This document shows, one piece after another, positions 11,860-21,140 of a stretch of 64,000 nt of DNA. The translations under genes and the position numbers were made by a program. This stretch comes from Rossellomorea sp. AcN35-11 (GTDB taxonomy: Bacteria > Bacillota > Bacilli > Bacillales > Bacillaceae_B). The DNA is taken from the NCBI GenBank assembly GCA_030388825.1, contig CP128835.1, positions 558,001 to 622,000 of the forward strand. Reading direction: 5' to 3'. How positions within the stretch are numbered: position 1 is the stretch's first letter; every line of letters begins with the position of its first letter. The notes below the pieces were generated by a model. It was not told the DNA's origin, did no database searches, and worked only from the letters and a program-made list of their open reading frames with translations.

Positions 11860-12969
11860 TTAGTTCACTCCTTCATTTCTTAAAATGGCTTCCAGTACTC
11901 GAATGAACTTCTTATTATCCTCTTCCGTTCCAATCGTAACCCGAATGGTTGTCGGGTACCCGAGCAGAGTTCCCGAACGGACGACCATTCCCCTTTTCAC
12001 CAGTTCATAGGATACCGTGTCTCCATTTACCCCTGTGTCTACCATGATAAAGTTCGATTGAGAAGGGAAATAGGATATCCCCATACGGTCAAATTCAGTT
12101 TCCAGATACCGTCGGCCCTGCTCGTTTTTATAAGTACAATCCCTTATGAACGTTTGATCTTCCAAGGCGATGATTGCTGCTTTCTGGGCAATCGTATTGA
12201 CATTGAAGACATCTTTCACCTTACGGAGCTGTTCGGCTATTTCTTCATTCATAACCCCGAATCCGACCCTTAAACCGGCCAGGCCATATATCTTCGAAAA
12301 CGTTCTAAGGACAATCAGGTTTTCGAATTCCGACAGAAGCGGAAGTGTTTCTAAATAATCATCTGTCGTTACGTACTCCAGATAGGCTTCATCCACCACG
12401 ACCAGGATATGTGAGGGGACTCTCTCGATAAAATGCCTGAGTTCTTTTTTCCCAACGATCGTTCCAGTCGGATTGTTTGGATTACACACAAATATCAGCT
12501 TCGTCTGCTCAGTGATCTTTGCGTGCATTCCTTGTAAGTCATGAGTACCGTTTACGAGAGGGACAATGACCGGAGCACCGCCTTCCAACATTACATTGGT
12601 TTGATACCTGGGAAATGTCACATCCGCCATTATGGCTTCGTCCCCGCTGCTCAAATAGGCCCTTGTCAAAAGACGGATCACTTCATCTGATCCATTCCCG
12701 AATACAAGCTGTTCCTTCGGCACCCCTAGAAATGCTGAAACTCTCCGGCTAAGGTCCACCGCCGCACCGTCGGGATACAAAAACAGATCATTGCCGTTCT
12801 CTTTGAACCATTGCTTCACTTTAGGGGAGCAGCCGTATATATTTTCATTTTCCGACAGCTTTCTGATCGAGTTCAGACCATGCTCCTTCTGCAGATCACC
12901 GAGCGTCTTTCCAAGCACATATGGAGCGATATGTGTGACCGCTTCTCTTGTTTTAATCTTTAATGCCAT
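11860..12969 (-). CDS. HisC-type aminotransferase, probably aromatic amino acid transaminase
   Basis: Fold-type I PLP aminotransferase of 369 residues: LSENENIYGCSPKV near residue 37, FGNGSDEVIRLL near 90, FVCNPNNPTGTIV near 155, VVDEAYLEYV near 190, and the PLP lysine in RTFSKIYGLAGLRVGFG near 222. By sequence it is a histidinol-phosphate aminotransferase paralogue. Its position between hppD and hmgA, far from any his gene, indicates that it converts tyrosine to 4-hydroxyphenylpyruvate; HisC enzymes are known to accept aromatic amino acids. Its stop touches the start of the flavin reductase gene. Confidence 0.88.
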   Translation of the reverse strand: MALKIKTREAVTHIAPYVLGKTLGDLQKEHGLNSIRKLSENENIYGCSPKVKQWFKENGNDLFLYPDGAAVDLSRRVSAFLGVPKEQLVFGNGSDEVIRLLTRAYLSSGDEAIMADVTFPRYQTNVMLEGGAPVIVPLVNGTHDLQGMHAKITEQTKLIFVCNPNNPTGTIVGKKELRHFIERVPSHILVVVDEAYLEYVTTDDYLETLPLLSEFENLIVLRTFSKIYGLAGLRVGFGVMNEEIAEQLRKVKDVFNVNTIAQKAAIIALEDQTFIRDCTYKNEQGRRYLETEFDRMGISYFPSQSNFIMVDTGVNGDTVSYELVKRGMVVRSGTLLGYPTTIRVTIGTEEDNKKFIRVLEAILRNEGVN

Positions 12970-13157
12970 ACATGATTCCCCGCCTTCCTCATGGATGAAG
13001 GGGGCCGACTCACGTGTTAGCTTGTCTCCACGATTTCATATAGTACCAGCTATCTGTACGATATGAAGCGTAGAAGCAGCTAATCTCTGCATGAGTTAAC
13101 CCCCTGACCGGTTCTTTGACCCCCGTTATATATACTCTATCTATCTATTTTTTTGTG
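12970..13157 (-). other. leader between hppD and the aminotransferase with an inverted repeat
   Basis: 188 bases. An inverted repeat TTCATATAGTAC / GTACGATATGAA (13035-13046 and 13056-13067, one mismatch, nine-base loop) would form a hairpin in the transcript about 70 bases before the aminotransferase start. I see no T-box motif. It could be a processing or attenuation element or an operator. Confidence 0.4.
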
Positions 13158-14270
13158 TTACAGATTTCCTCTCCGTTCCTGTTCGCGCTCGATGGATTCG
13201 AATAATGCTTTGAAGTTCCCTTCGCCGAATCCTCTCGCCCCTTTACGTTGAATCACTTCGATGAAAAGGGTAGGGCGATCTACGATAGGCTTTGTGAAAA
13301 TTTGAAGCAGGTAGCCTTCGTCATCCCTGTCCACTAATATATTCAACTCTTTAATTTTGGAAATTTCTTCATCGATTTCTCCTACTCTCTCAGAAAGCAT
13401 GTCGTAATAAGAGTCCGGAGTATGAAGGAATTCCACCCCGTTCTCCTTCAGGATTCCCACTGTCTTCACGATATCCTCTGTGAGGATGGCGATATGCTGT
13501 ACCCCGGGACCGCCGTAAAACTCCAGATACTCCTGAATTTGAGATTTACGCTTTCCGTCAGCAGGCTCATTGATCGGAAATTTGATACGACCGCCGTTAT
13601 GCATGACCTTGGACATGAGGGCTGAGTATTCGGTTGTGATGTCTTCATTGGTGAAGTGACGCATTTCCTTGAAGCCCATGACCTTTTCGTAATACTCCAC
13701 CCACTCTTCCATTCTCTCCACGTTTCCTACCACGTGATCGACGGCGATGATGCCGGCATCTTCATGTTTAAGTGCAGAATCATATTTTTCAAAGCCAGGC
13801 ATGAAGATCCCTTTATAATCTTTACGTTCCACAAGGGTATGGATGGTATCACCGTATGTACCGATTACGGCTTTCTTTACCACTCCGTCATCATCTTCCA
13901 ATGTCGAAGGAGGCATGATTTCAATCGCACCCCTGGAAACCGCTCCGTTGTAAGCCTTTTCAATATCATCCACAACAAGGGCAATATCCTTGATGCCGTC
14001 ACCGTGTTTTTTGACGAATTGAGTCACACGACTGCCTTCATGCAAACTTCCCGTTACAACCAATCGCACTTTATTCTGTTGCAGTACATAGGATACCGTG
14101 TCACGATTCCCGGTCTCCAATCCTGAATAAGCAACTGTTTTAAAGCCGAATGCCGTACAGAAGAAATGGGCGGCCTGCTTGGCATTGCCTGAATAATACT
14201 CCAGATAATCCACATCTCTTACCGGAAAGACTTCTTCTTTACCTTTCTTTTTTGCTGCATTCTCTTGCAT
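13158..14270 (-). CDS. hppD: 4-hydroxyphenylpyruvate dioxygenase
   Basis: Fe(II) enzyme converting 4-hydroxyphenylpyruvate to homogentisate. Two tandem vicinal-oxygen-chelate domains, 370 residues. The metal triad is visible: His in IAVDHVVGNV (about 178), His in GVQHIAILTED (about 261) and Glu in TLFIEVIQRKGARGFGEGNF (about 340). The C-terminal helix that closes the active site (FGEGNFKALFESIEREQERRG) is intact. First gene of the tyrosine block, with its own promoter upstream. Confidence 0.97.
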   Translation of the reverse strand: MQENAAKKKGKEEVFPVRDVDYLEYYSGNAKQAAHFFCTAFGFKTVAYSGLETGNRDTVSYVLQQNKVRLVVTGSLHEGSRVTQFVKKHGDGIKDIALVVDDIEKAYNGAVSRGAIEIMPPSTLEDDDGVVKKAVIGTYGDTIHTLVERKDYKGIFMPGFEKYDSALKHEDAGIIAVDHVVGNVERMEEWVEYYEKVMGFKEMRHFTNEDITTEYSALMSKVMHNGGRIKFPINEPADGKRKSQIQEYLEFYGGPGVQHIAILTEDIVKTVGILKENGVEFLHTPDSYYDMLSERVGEIDEEISKIKELNILVDRDDEGYLLQIFTKPIVDRPTLFIEVIQRKGARGFGEGNFKALFESIEREQERRGNL

Positions 14271-14293
14271 CCTAATCCCTCCACAAACGTAAG

Positions 14294-14317
14294 TATATTC
14301 TGAATATTATAGTAAAT
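14294..14317 (-). promoter_or_regulatory. hppD promoter region with a CodY-like box
   Basis: TATATTCTGAATATT (14294-14308, plus strand) matches the CodY consensus at 12 of 15 positions. It overlaps a -10-like TATAAT on the minus strand (14306-14311), about 35 bases before the hppD start. A TTGAGA lies 20 bases upstream of that hexamer, or 17 from a shifted TACTAT. Repression of tyrosine breakdown by CodY in rich medium is therefore plausible but inferred. Confidence 0.45.
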
Positions 14318-14383
14318 TTTTTCTGAGAAGTTCTCAAGAGTGGCCGGTAAAGCTTAAACGCTTCTCTGTAATGAAGCCCTTGC

Positions 14384-15812
14384 TTATCTGGCTAACTCCT
14401 TTTTCCGGGGAGGCATGTGTACGGCATCTCCCTTTAACCCTTCGACGGCTTCCAATATACTTTCATTCATACTTGGGTGTGGATAAAGGGGAAAACGAAA
14501 GTCTTCATCTCTCGCTGCCATTTCAAGGCCCAGCATGCCTGATGTAACCAGCTCAGCTGCTCCCACACCCATCATGTGAATACCAAGGATCATATCCGTA
14601 TCTCTGTCTATCACGACTTTCACAAATCCATCCTTTTCACCTGTGAGCTGAGCGTATCCATTCCCTCTGACAGGATTCTCACTCACGGTGACTGAATACC
14701 CTTCCCCACGGGCTTCCTCTTCCGTAAGTCCCGCACACGCAATGGGAGGACTCATCTGTACGACCGTGGGAACAAACTGCAAATCTACTTCCACCTGTCC
14801 CCCGGCAATCGCTTCCGCAGCTGCCTTCCCCTGCTTGATCGCCTTGACTGCGAGGGACGGACCTTCCGTGACATCGCCTATCGCCCATATATGGGGGATC
14901 GAGGTCCGTCCCCCCAGGGTCGGTTTCGATATATCCCCGCTCCGTTATGTTCAGTGGGAGACGGTCGAGACCGAGCTCTGGAAGGTTGGGTTTTACTTGT
15001 CCGCTCGTGACAAAGTGGGTACCTTCAATCGAAACGATTTCTCCATTATCCTTTTTCACCTTCACGCGGACTAATCCGTCTGTTTCACTCGCCGTCTGCA
15101 GTATGGCGGTTCTGATTACGTTGATCTTCTGCTTTTTAAACTGTCTGTACAGTTCTTTCTTGATGGATGAGTCAAACGCGGATTCCTCATGGAAGATCAG
15201 TGTGACATTACTTCCCAATATGGAGAAAACAGATGCAATCTCAAGTGAGATATAATCTGCCCCATATACGATCAGTTCCCCTGGGATTTCCCCCAGCTGA
15301 AAAATCTCCCGTTCCTTCAAGATCCGGTCAGCATCGAACTTGACTCCCTCAGGATAGTGAAAATCCCCTCCTGTCGCCACAATCGCCTCTTTGAAATTGA
15401 AGAGGGAAAACTCATGGCCATGTTCAACCCCGACGCGGGATTCTGACAGGAAGTATGCCGAACCCTTTACGATTTCTACCTGATTGGACTTGCACAGAGA
15501 TTCTATCCCTGTCCGCAGTTGGGTGATTTTCTTATTCTTATACTGTTGAAGAGTGGCAAGGTTTGCTTTCACCTCCCCAAACTCCATCCCCATTTCCTTC
15601 AAATGCTTCGTCTTTTTGAACTCCTGGGCAAAATGGGTGAAGACCTTTGACGGAATGCACCCTTTATGTAAACAGGTTCCCCCAAGATCCTCCCGTTCGA
15701 TCAATGTCACCTGTCTGCCCAGGTTCGCAGCTCTGATGGCTGCATGATAGCCCCCTGGACCTCCTCCGATGACGACGATATCTTTATCTTCAGCAATCTC
15801 TCCCACTACCAT
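14384..15812 (-). pseudogene. lpdA: dihydrolipoyl dehydrogenase (E3), one +1 frameshift
   Basis: FAD enzyme that reoxidises the lipoyl arm of E2. FAD site VVIGGGPGGYHAAIRAA near residue 13, redox disulphide GGTCLHKGCIPSK near 45. The start ATG abuts the E2 stop (TAAATG). After YIETD near residue 295 the frame is lost in a run of six C at 14910-14915 (plus strand). With one base fewer it continues RTSIPHIWAIGDVTEGPSLA and reaches the dimerisation domain, including the catalytic HPHPSMNES near the C-terminus, ending at 14384. The perfect conservation on both sides says over-called base rather than decay. Confidence 0.92.
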
Positions 15813-16985
15813 TTACATCAACTCCACAAGCATGGTTTGAGGTTGTTCAATCATATCTCTCAATCGATTTGTAAACTTCACGGCCGTTGCCCCATCCACC
15901 ACTCTGTGATCAAAGGACATGGATACGTTCATCATTGAGCGGACGACAATTTCATCCTTTTCATTCACCATCGGACGCTTCTTTGTTTTATGGAAGGCAA
16001 GCAGGGCCACTTCCGGTTCATTAATGATTGGAGTGGCTCCAATCGAACCGTTCAGCGGGCCAACATTACTGACCGTAAAGGTGCCGCCTCTGATTTCTTT
16101 CATTGTCAGCTTCCCTTCCAGCGCTTTGGCGCTCAGATCCTTCATTTCCCTATGAATGTCTTTCATCGTTTTTCTTTCCACCCCGTAGATGACTGGAACG
16201 ATCAATCCCTCTTCTGTGTCGACTGCCATTCCAATATTGTGATGGGGCTGCAACTCGACACATTCTTCTGGTTCATTTAGACGGGCATTAAAGATCGGAA
16301 ACTCTTTTAAACAAACAGAAATGGCTTTTAGGAAATAAGCTCCCATGGAAACGGGTTGGCCTCCCGCTTTCATTGCATCTTTCCAGTTTAATAGATTGGT
16401 AACGTCGATCTCTTCAAAATGGGTACAGTGAGGAATGGTTTTAAGTGATTGTGACATTTTGGCAGCGATCTGCTTTCGTCTGCCCCGGAAAGGGATGGTT
16501 TTCACATCCGTTTTCACGCTTACTCCTGGATCAGCCGGTGCTGGTTGTGAAACGGGTGCCGGCGTGGGAGTTGTACGCCCTTGCATATAACGGAAAACAT
16601 CCTCATCAACGATTCTCCCTCCGACTCCACTCCCTGCCACTTCTTCTATATTGACGCCATTTTCCCTCGCGATTTTTCTCGTATACGGGGAAGCAAGGAT
16701 CCTTCGTTTCTTCGCTATTTGGGTGGCGGCAGGAACGACCCTCTGAGTGCCTGATCCTTCTTCCATCAGAAGGACTGTCGATCCGACCGGTATCGTCTCC
16801 CCTTCACTGACTGTGAATTCCTTTATTACACCTGAAAATGGTGCCGGGATCTCCGCCGTCATCTTATCCGTTTGAACCTCCATCAGGGGTTGATCCGCTT
16901 TCACGACCTCCCCCACTTTTACAAGAAAGTGATTGATATTGGCTTCGGTCATGCCTTCCCCAATATCATGAAGCTTAACTTCCAT
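15813..16985 (-). CDS. 2-oxo acid dehydrogenase complex E2, dihydrolipoamide acyltransferase
   Basis: Core of the complex; transfers the acyl group from E1 to CoA. One lipoyl domain with the lipoylated lysine in VQTDKMTAEI (about residue 43), a peripheral subunit-binding domain (LASPYTRKIARENGVNIEEVAGSG, about 95-130), a Pro/Ala linker and the catalytic domain with SFDHRVVDGA near 360. 390 residues, AAGGAGGGAG before the ATG. Branched-chain or aryl-specific rather than pyruvate: the single lipoyl domain and gene order resemble bkd operons. Given its operon mate phenylalanine dehydrogenase, I infer phenylacetyl-CoA as a product. Confidence 0.9.
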   Translation of the reverse strand: MEVKLHDIGEGMTEANINHFLVKVGEVVKADQPLMEVQTDKMTAEIPAPFSGVIKEFTVSEGETIPVGSTVLLMEEGSGTQRVVPAATQIAKKRRILASPYTRKIARENGVNIEEVAGSGVGGRIVDEDVFRYMQGRTTPTPAPVSQPAPADPGVSVKTDVKTIPFRGRRKQIAAKMSQSLKTIPHCTHFEEIDVTNLLNWKDAMKAGGQPVSMGAYFLKAISVCLKEFPIFNARLNEPEECVELQPHHNIGMAVDTEEGLIVPVIYGVERKTMKDIHREMKDLSAKALEGKLTMKEIRGGTFTVSNVGPLNGSIGATPIINEPEVALLAFHKTKKRPMVNEKDEIVVRSMMNVSMSFDHRVVDGATAVKFTNRLRDMIEQPQTMLVELM

Positions 16986-17000
16986 GGACTCCCTCCTTGT

Positions 17001-17996
17001 CTAGTAACGGGCTACTTTTTCCACTGCAGCCAGCACGCGCTTCCTGTCAGGCAAATAAAAATCTTCAAATCCGAAATACGGCACAGGTGTATCAAATCCT
17101 GTTACACGCTCGGTCGGTGCTTTCTGATATAAAAAGGATGTATCATTGATGATCGCAAGGACATCATTCCCAACCCCTCCTGTGGCATGTGCTTCATGGA
17201 CAACCACGGTTCTCCCCGTTTTCTGGACAGAAGCTGAAATGAGGTCCTTATCCAGGGGGTAAAGCGTCCTTAGATCCAGCACTTCACAGGATATGCCTTT
17301 ATCGGCAGCTTCCTTTGCAGCATCCTCGGCTATTTTCACCATGGCTCCCCAAGCGATGATCGTGACATCTTCACCCTCCTGGACCACTTTTCCTTTTCCG
17401 ATTTCCACCGTATACTTTTCCTCGGGCACTTCTTCACGGGAGGATCGATAGCATCTCATAGGCTCTAAGAAAAGAACGGGGTCAGGGTCTTCAATGGCAG
17501 CAATCAACAGTCCCTTCGCATCATAAGGAGTAGCTGGGCAAACCACCTTGATCCCCGGCATATGAGTGAATAAGGCTTCGGTACTATCGGAATGAATTTC
17601 CGGTGCCCTCACTCCAGCCCCATAAGGAGCCCTGATCACCATGGGACATGTAAAATGCCCAAGAGTACGGGCACGTATACGGGAGGCATGGGTCATGATC
17701 TGTTCGTATGCCGGATAGATGAACCCTAAAAATTGCACCTCTGCCACTGGACGGAACCCGTTCAATCCCATCCCTATGGCCGCCCCGATAAAACCCGCTT
17801 CACTTAACGGGGTATCGAGGACCCGGTCTTCACCGAATTCCTGCTGCAGTCCGTCAGTTGCCCGGAATACACCTCCATTTGTCCCGATATCTTCTCCCAT
17901 CAACAGGACATTTTCATTCTCTGCAAGCATTACTTTCATAGCGTCAGTAATGGCCTGAACCATCGTCAGGGTCTTCATTTTCGTTAAGGTGCTCAT
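17001..17996 (-). CDS. 2-oxo acid dehydrogenase E1 component, beta subunit
   Basis: Transketolase-like subunit of the ThDP-dependent decarboxylase. 331 residues from the ATG at 17996, which follows the E1 alpha stop by one base (GAATAGGATG) after GAGGTG. Motifs: MGEDIGTNGGVFRATDGL near residue 33, DTPLSEAGFIGAAIG near 60, VRAPYGAGVRAPEIHSDSTEA near 125 and HEAHATGGVGNDVLA near 268. Substrate choice cannot be read from the sequence; the operon suggests phenylpyruvate or other aromatic and branched 2-oxo acids. Confidence 0.9.
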   Translation of the reverse strand: MSTLTKMKTLTMVQAITDAMKVMLAENENVLLMGEDIGTNGGVFRATDGLQQEFGEDRVLDTPLSEAGFIGAAIGMGLNGFRPVAEVQFLGFIYPAYEQIMTHASRIRARTLGHFTCPMVIRAPYGAGVRAPEIHSDSTEALFTHMPGIKVVCPATPYDAKGLLIAAIEDPDPVLFLEPMRCYRSSREEVPEEKYTVEIGKGKVVQEGEDVTIIAWGAMVKIAEDAAKEAADKGISCEVLDLRTLYPLDKDLISASVQKTGRTVVVHEAHATGGVGNDVLAIINDTSFLYQKAPTERVTGFDTPVPYFGFEDFYLPDRKRVLAAVEKVARY

Positions 17997-17997
17997 C

Positions 17998-19062
17998 CTA
18001 TTCACCTCTTAATCGCTCAAGGAGCTTTTCTTTTTGTTCCTGGATCGTCCACGTCGGAGTGGCGAACACATAATCAAAGATCACACTCGGATCCGCAGTG
18101 GGGTAGGCTTCCATTTCCTCGACAGCAAGATCCACTTCCTTCGCACATTCCTCTTGAACAGCATTCATCCACTCTTCATCAAGCCAGCCTCTTCGCTCCA
18201 TGAAGGCCGTCAAGCGGTCAACAGGATCATTATCCTTGCGGCGGGCTTCACTTTCTTCCTGATTACGATACTTTGTCGGATCATCAGCAGTCGTATGGGC
18301 GCCGTATCTCCATGTCACCGATTCGATCAAGGTAGGTCCGTCACCGTTCCGCGCTCTTTCCAACGCTTTCAACGTTTCAAAATAAACGGCAAAAACATCA
18401 TTGCCGTCGATGCGGACACTTGGAATGTCGTAAGCAAGAGCTTTCTGGGCAATGGTTTTCGTTTTCATTTGCTTATGCAAGGGTACAGAAATGGCATATT
18501 GGTTATTTTGATTAAAGAAGACGACAGGAGCTTCCCAGACGCTGGCCAGGTTCAGCCCTTCATGAAAGTCCCCTTCTGAGGTCGCTCCGTCACCAAAATA
18601 AACCATCGCTGCATTCCGGGTTCCTTTTCTCTTCTCAGCAAAGGCTGCCCCCACTGCATGTGGAAGCTGAGTCGCGATGGGAATCCCGGGAGTGAAAATA
18701 TTCTTGCCATCAGGGGGCACACATCCTTCATTTCTTCCTTTCCAGAAAAGAAGGATATGAAGCAGGGAATGACCGAATGTCATAGTTGCTCCATGATCGC
18801 GATAGGATGGGAATAACCAATCCTCCCCTTTGAGGGCAAGAGCACTTCCCACCTGAGAGGCCTCCTGCCCTTCATATGGTGCATATGTTCCGATCCTGCC
18901 TTGACGCTGCAGGCTCACCGCCTTACGGTCAAAGGTACGGATCCTGATCAAATGACGATAAAACGTACGGGCTAAATCTTCTGAAATGTCCTTCTCAAAC
19001 TCCCTTTGAACAAGTTCACCTTTTTGATCCATGACTTGGACCAATTGAAATTCCTCGATCAT
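17998..19062 (-). CDS. 2-oxo acid dehydrogenase E1 component, alpha subunit
   Basis: Binds thiamine diphosphate and decarboxylates the 2-oxo acid. The ThDP motif GDGATSEGDFHEGLN is near residue 168, ending in NNQYAIS; the phosphorylation-loop-like segment YRYGAHTTADDPTKYR-type is near 270. I take the ATG at 19062 after AAGAGGTGATGAA (354 residues, normal). The frame remains open to 19311, but that extension has no homology. The ribosome site lies in a small hairpin (CACCACAAGAGGTG). The 230 bases before it, after phenylalanine dehydrogenase, hold no clear terminator or promoter. Confidence 0.9.
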   Translation of the reverse strand: MIEEFQLVQVMDQKGELVQREFEKDISEDLARTFYRHLIRIRTFDRKAVSLQRQGRIGTYAPYEGQEASQVGSALALKGEDWLFPSYRDHGATMTFGHSLLHILLFWKGRNEGCVPPDGKNIFTPGIPIATQLPHAVGAAFAEKRKGTRNAAMVYFGDGATSEGDFHEGLNLASVWEAPVVFFNQNNQYAISVPLHKQMKTKTIAQKALAYDIPSVRIDGNDVFAVYFETLKALERARNGDGPTLIESVTWRYGAHTTADDPTKYRNQEESEARRKDNDPVDRLTAFMERRGWLDEEWMNAVQEECAKEVDLAVEEMEAYPTADPSVIFDYVFATPTWTIQEQKEKLLERLRGE

Positions 19063-19292
19063 TTCATCACCTCTTGTGGTGCTTTTTTTATAGTGGAACG
19101 TTGGGAACCTACTTCCGTTTCTATACAATAGCTTCATCTGGTGTGTTTGTTGTATGTGAAGCTGAATGAAAATGGGTGGTATTGGTAAACTCGGATTGTT
19201 GGAACGATGGGTGCGGTGCTTTTGTTTATTATTGTGAACAACGAGACCTCTCGATGTAAACAAGCACCTTACTGATATGGTATGGACGCTCC

Positions 19293-20462
19293 CTATGTCC
19301 TGACCGACCATTTCGGGCGCTTGGCATGGGAGAAAAAGCTGTTTCTTCTCGAGCGTGAATGGATGCGGTCTTCACAGAAACGGTTTGCCGCTTCAACTGT
19401 TGTCATATGCTGATTTTCCGATTGCAGGTAAATATTTTGCAGGCTGTTATAGATGGCACTTGTTTTTTGGAGGACACGCTCTTTATTTGGTTCGTATAAT
19501 TCGTCCGCTACCTGGATCAATCCTCCTGCATTGACGATGTAATCGGGTGCGTATAAGATCCCTTTCTCATGAAGCTTCATGCCATGGGAAAGATTCAATA
19601 ATTGGTTATTGGCAGACCCCACGACCGCCTTTACTTTCAACTGATCGATGGTGTGATCATTGAGGATCCCCCCGATGGCACACGGTATAAAGACATCCGC
19701 ATCGACAGAATAAATCTCATCCCCCGAAACGACCTTAATGGCCGCTCCCATGCTTTTTGCCTTGGCCACGAGCTGATCGATGGATTTTTGACTGATATCC
19801 GTTACATAAAGGTCTGCCCCTTCTTCAAGTAAACGCTCAGCTACTTTAAAACCTACTTTTCCCAATCCTTGAACCGCATAGCTTTTTCCGTGAAGAACTT
19901 TTGATCCCCAGACATTTTGGTTGGTTGCCTCTAAGCCGTAGATCACTCCCATGGCAGTCGGTATGGATGAATCTCCACTGCCTCCGTACTCTTCATTTAC
20001 GCCAACGATGCAATTCGTTTCCTTTAAAGCATAAACAAAATCTTCAGGCGTCGTCCCCATGTCGGTACCAGTGTAGAATCGCCCATTAAGGGATTCGACG
20101 AATTGACCGAAGGCACGGAACAGCTCAGGATGTCTGTCCTTTTCCGGATCCCCGATGATGACCGCTTTTCCTCCACCGAAGTCCACGTCGGCGGCTGCAC
20201 ATTTATAGGTCATCCCTTTAGATAAGCGGAGAACATCCTCAAGCGCTTCATCTACAGATGCGTAGGGTCTCATTCGACAGCCGCCAAGGGCAGGTCCAAG
20301 AGTGGTATTATGTATGGCGATGATCGCTTTAAGACCGGTTTCTTCATCGTTGCAGAATACAACCTGCTCGTGGTTTTGTATCTTTTGAAACATATCCATT
20401 TCGTTTCCCCCCGCAAGCTCCCTTTTTGTAACCGCTTTCACTTTTGTCGTTACGTTAGTCAC
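19293..20462 (-). CDS. pdh: phenylalanine dehydrogenase
   Basis: NAD-dependent oxidative deamination of L-phenylalanine to phenylpyruvate. It belongs to the Leu/Phe/Val dehydrogenase family, but the discriminating segments are of the phenylalanine type as I recall them from B. sphaericus and B. badius: [13 protein letters not shown] (leucine type AAAGLNLGGGKT), [10 protein letters not shown] (leucine type TAEDVGTT) and the C-terminal RRNSFF...RPKW. Catalytic lysines are in GMTYK and GGGK; NAD fold at [14 protein letters not shown] prefer the GTG at 20462 after AAGGAGG (389 residues). An ATG at 20399 gives 368. A run of six G lies between the two (20407-20412), so a miscall there would favour the shorter form. 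Confidence 0.88.
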   Translation of the reverse strand: MTNVTTKVKAVTKRELAGGNEMDMFQKIQNHEQVVFCNDEETGLKAIIAIHNTTLGPALGGCRMRPYASVDEALEDVLRLSKGMTYKCAAADVDFGGGKAVIIGDPEKDRHPELFRAFGQFVESLNGRFYTGTDMGTTPEDFVYALKETNCIVGVNEEYGGSGDSSIPTAMGVIYGLEATNQNVWGSKVLHGKSYAVQGLGKVGFKVAERLLEEGADLYVTDISQKSIDQLVAKAKSMGAAIKVVSGDEIYSVDADVFIPCAIGGILNDHTIDQLKVKAVVGSANNQLLNLSHGMKLHEKGILYAPDYIVNAGGLIQVADELYEPNKERVLQKTSAIYNSLQNIYLQSENQHMTTVEAANRFCEDRIHSRSRRNSFFSHAKRPKWSVRT

Positions 20463-20503
20463 TCGAGCTTCCTCCTTCAATTCTATTCAAGCCGTATCCA
20501 ACA

Positions 20504-20899
20504 CTAGCTCTCTTTTATTCTTTGTTTGATTTTTTCTTTAGGAAGGACCACCTGCTTTACTTCACCCTTCCCAATGATCCTGTCATTCTCTCTATCTTTG
20601 ACGGTCACTTCGGTTACAATCATGTTTCGTTCATATTTAAGTACAATCGCTTTAATTTCCAGAAGGGAACCCGTTTTCGCCGGAGCCATATGCTCCACAC
20701 ACACCTTCGCTCCCATGCCTTCTTCATGTTCCTCTAAATATGGCAGAATGATTTTTCTTGATGCCCATTCCATGTGGTAAACCATCGAAACGGTTGAATA
20801 CACCGGGTGAACCACATTCCCTTCAAACTGGGCATGCATACTGGGGGTTACTTCTGTCATCACGATGGCCGTATATCCTTCAGCTAATCCAGACTTCAT
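20504..20899 (-). CDS. hotdog-fold acyl-CoA thioesterase (fluoroacetyl-CoA thioesterase-like)
   Basis: 131 residues of the hotdog superfamily: VVHPVYSTVSMVYHMEWASRKI near residue 30, then GMGAKVCVEHMAPAKTGSLLEI near 62 and VLKYERNMIVTEVTV. This is the FlK-like thioesterase pattern. It is the first gene of the operon with phenylalanine dehydrogenase and the 2-oxo acid dehydrogenase. I infer a role like PaaI: relieving build-up of aryl-CoA thioesters and releasing trapped CoA. Substrate not shown. AAAGGGGGAAAGG precedes the ATG. Confidence 0.75.
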   Translation of the reverse strand: MKSGLAEGYTAIVMTEVTPSMHAQFEGNVVHPVYSTVSMVYHMEWASRKIILPYLEEHEEGMGAKVCVEHMAPAKTGSLLEIKAIVLKYERNMIVTEVTVKDRENDRIIGKGEVKQVVLPKEKIKQRIKES

Positions 20900-20933
20900 T
20901 CCTTTCCCCCTTTAAACCAACAAATCATATATT

Positions 20934-20950
20934 TTTATATAACGTTAATT
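20934..20950. promoter_or_regulatory. candidate PaaX-type operator of the phenylalanine dehydrogenase operon
   Basis: TTTATATAACGTTA at 20934-20947 contains the palindrome TAACGTTA. The same 14 bases recur at 36458-36471 in front of paaK and nowhere else that I noticed. It lies just downstream of the promoter at 20958-20987, where a bound repressor would block elongation. Confidence 0.55.
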
Positions 20951-20957
20951 CAACGAT

Positions 20958-20987
20958 ATAATAACATTTTGTTTTATAAATAGTCAA
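20958..20987 (-). promoter_or_regulatory. sigma-A promoter of the thioesterase-phenylalanine dehydrogenase operon
   Basis: Minus strand -35 TTGACT (20982-20987), an 18-base spacer and -10 TATTAT (20958-20963). It is the only good promoter in front of the six-gene operon reaching down to lpdA at 14384. Confidence 0.75.
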
Positions 20988-21033
20988 TAAATTGTTAAAA
21001 TATTTAAAATATTATATTAATATAAGGTATACA

Positions 21034-21073
21034 GAGGGACGGACCTCAAGCAAAGCTTGAAGGTCCGTCCCTC
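21034..21073. repeat. long hairpin, GAGGGACGGACC type
   Basis: Arms GAGGGACGGACCTCAAGC (21034-21051) and GCTTGAAGGTCCGTCCCTC (21055-21073), complementary apart from one bulged base, loop of three. It has no T-run of its own. A related sequence (GGACGAACCT and AGGTTTGTCC) forms the terminator at 50907-50947, so it may be a dispersed hairpin of this genome. Confidence 0.6.
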
Positions 21074-21086
21074 ACTCCTTTAACGC

Positions 21087-21121
21087 AAAAAAGCAATGGA
21101 GGATCCTCCATTGCTTTTTTT
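21087..21121. terminator. bidirectional terminator after the ABC transporter operon
   Basis: Perfect palindrome AAAAAAGCAATGGAGGATCC and its mirror, ending in seven T. It serves the minus-strand ATPase gene ending at 21141. Confidence 0.92.
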
Positions 21122-21140
21122 GGGAACAGCTTTGACTGGG

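Noticed and set aside
19063..19311. Eighty-residue N-terminal extension of E1alpha
   Set aside because: No ribosome site, low-complexity composition, and the family starts at the ATG at 19062.
14384..20462. Plain bkd operon with leucine dehydrogenase
   Set aside because: The amino acid dehydrogenase carries phenylalanine-type segments (DFGGGKA, TGTDMGT, RPKW end), and the operon shares its operator with paa. Branched-chain activity of E1-E2-E3 is not excluded.
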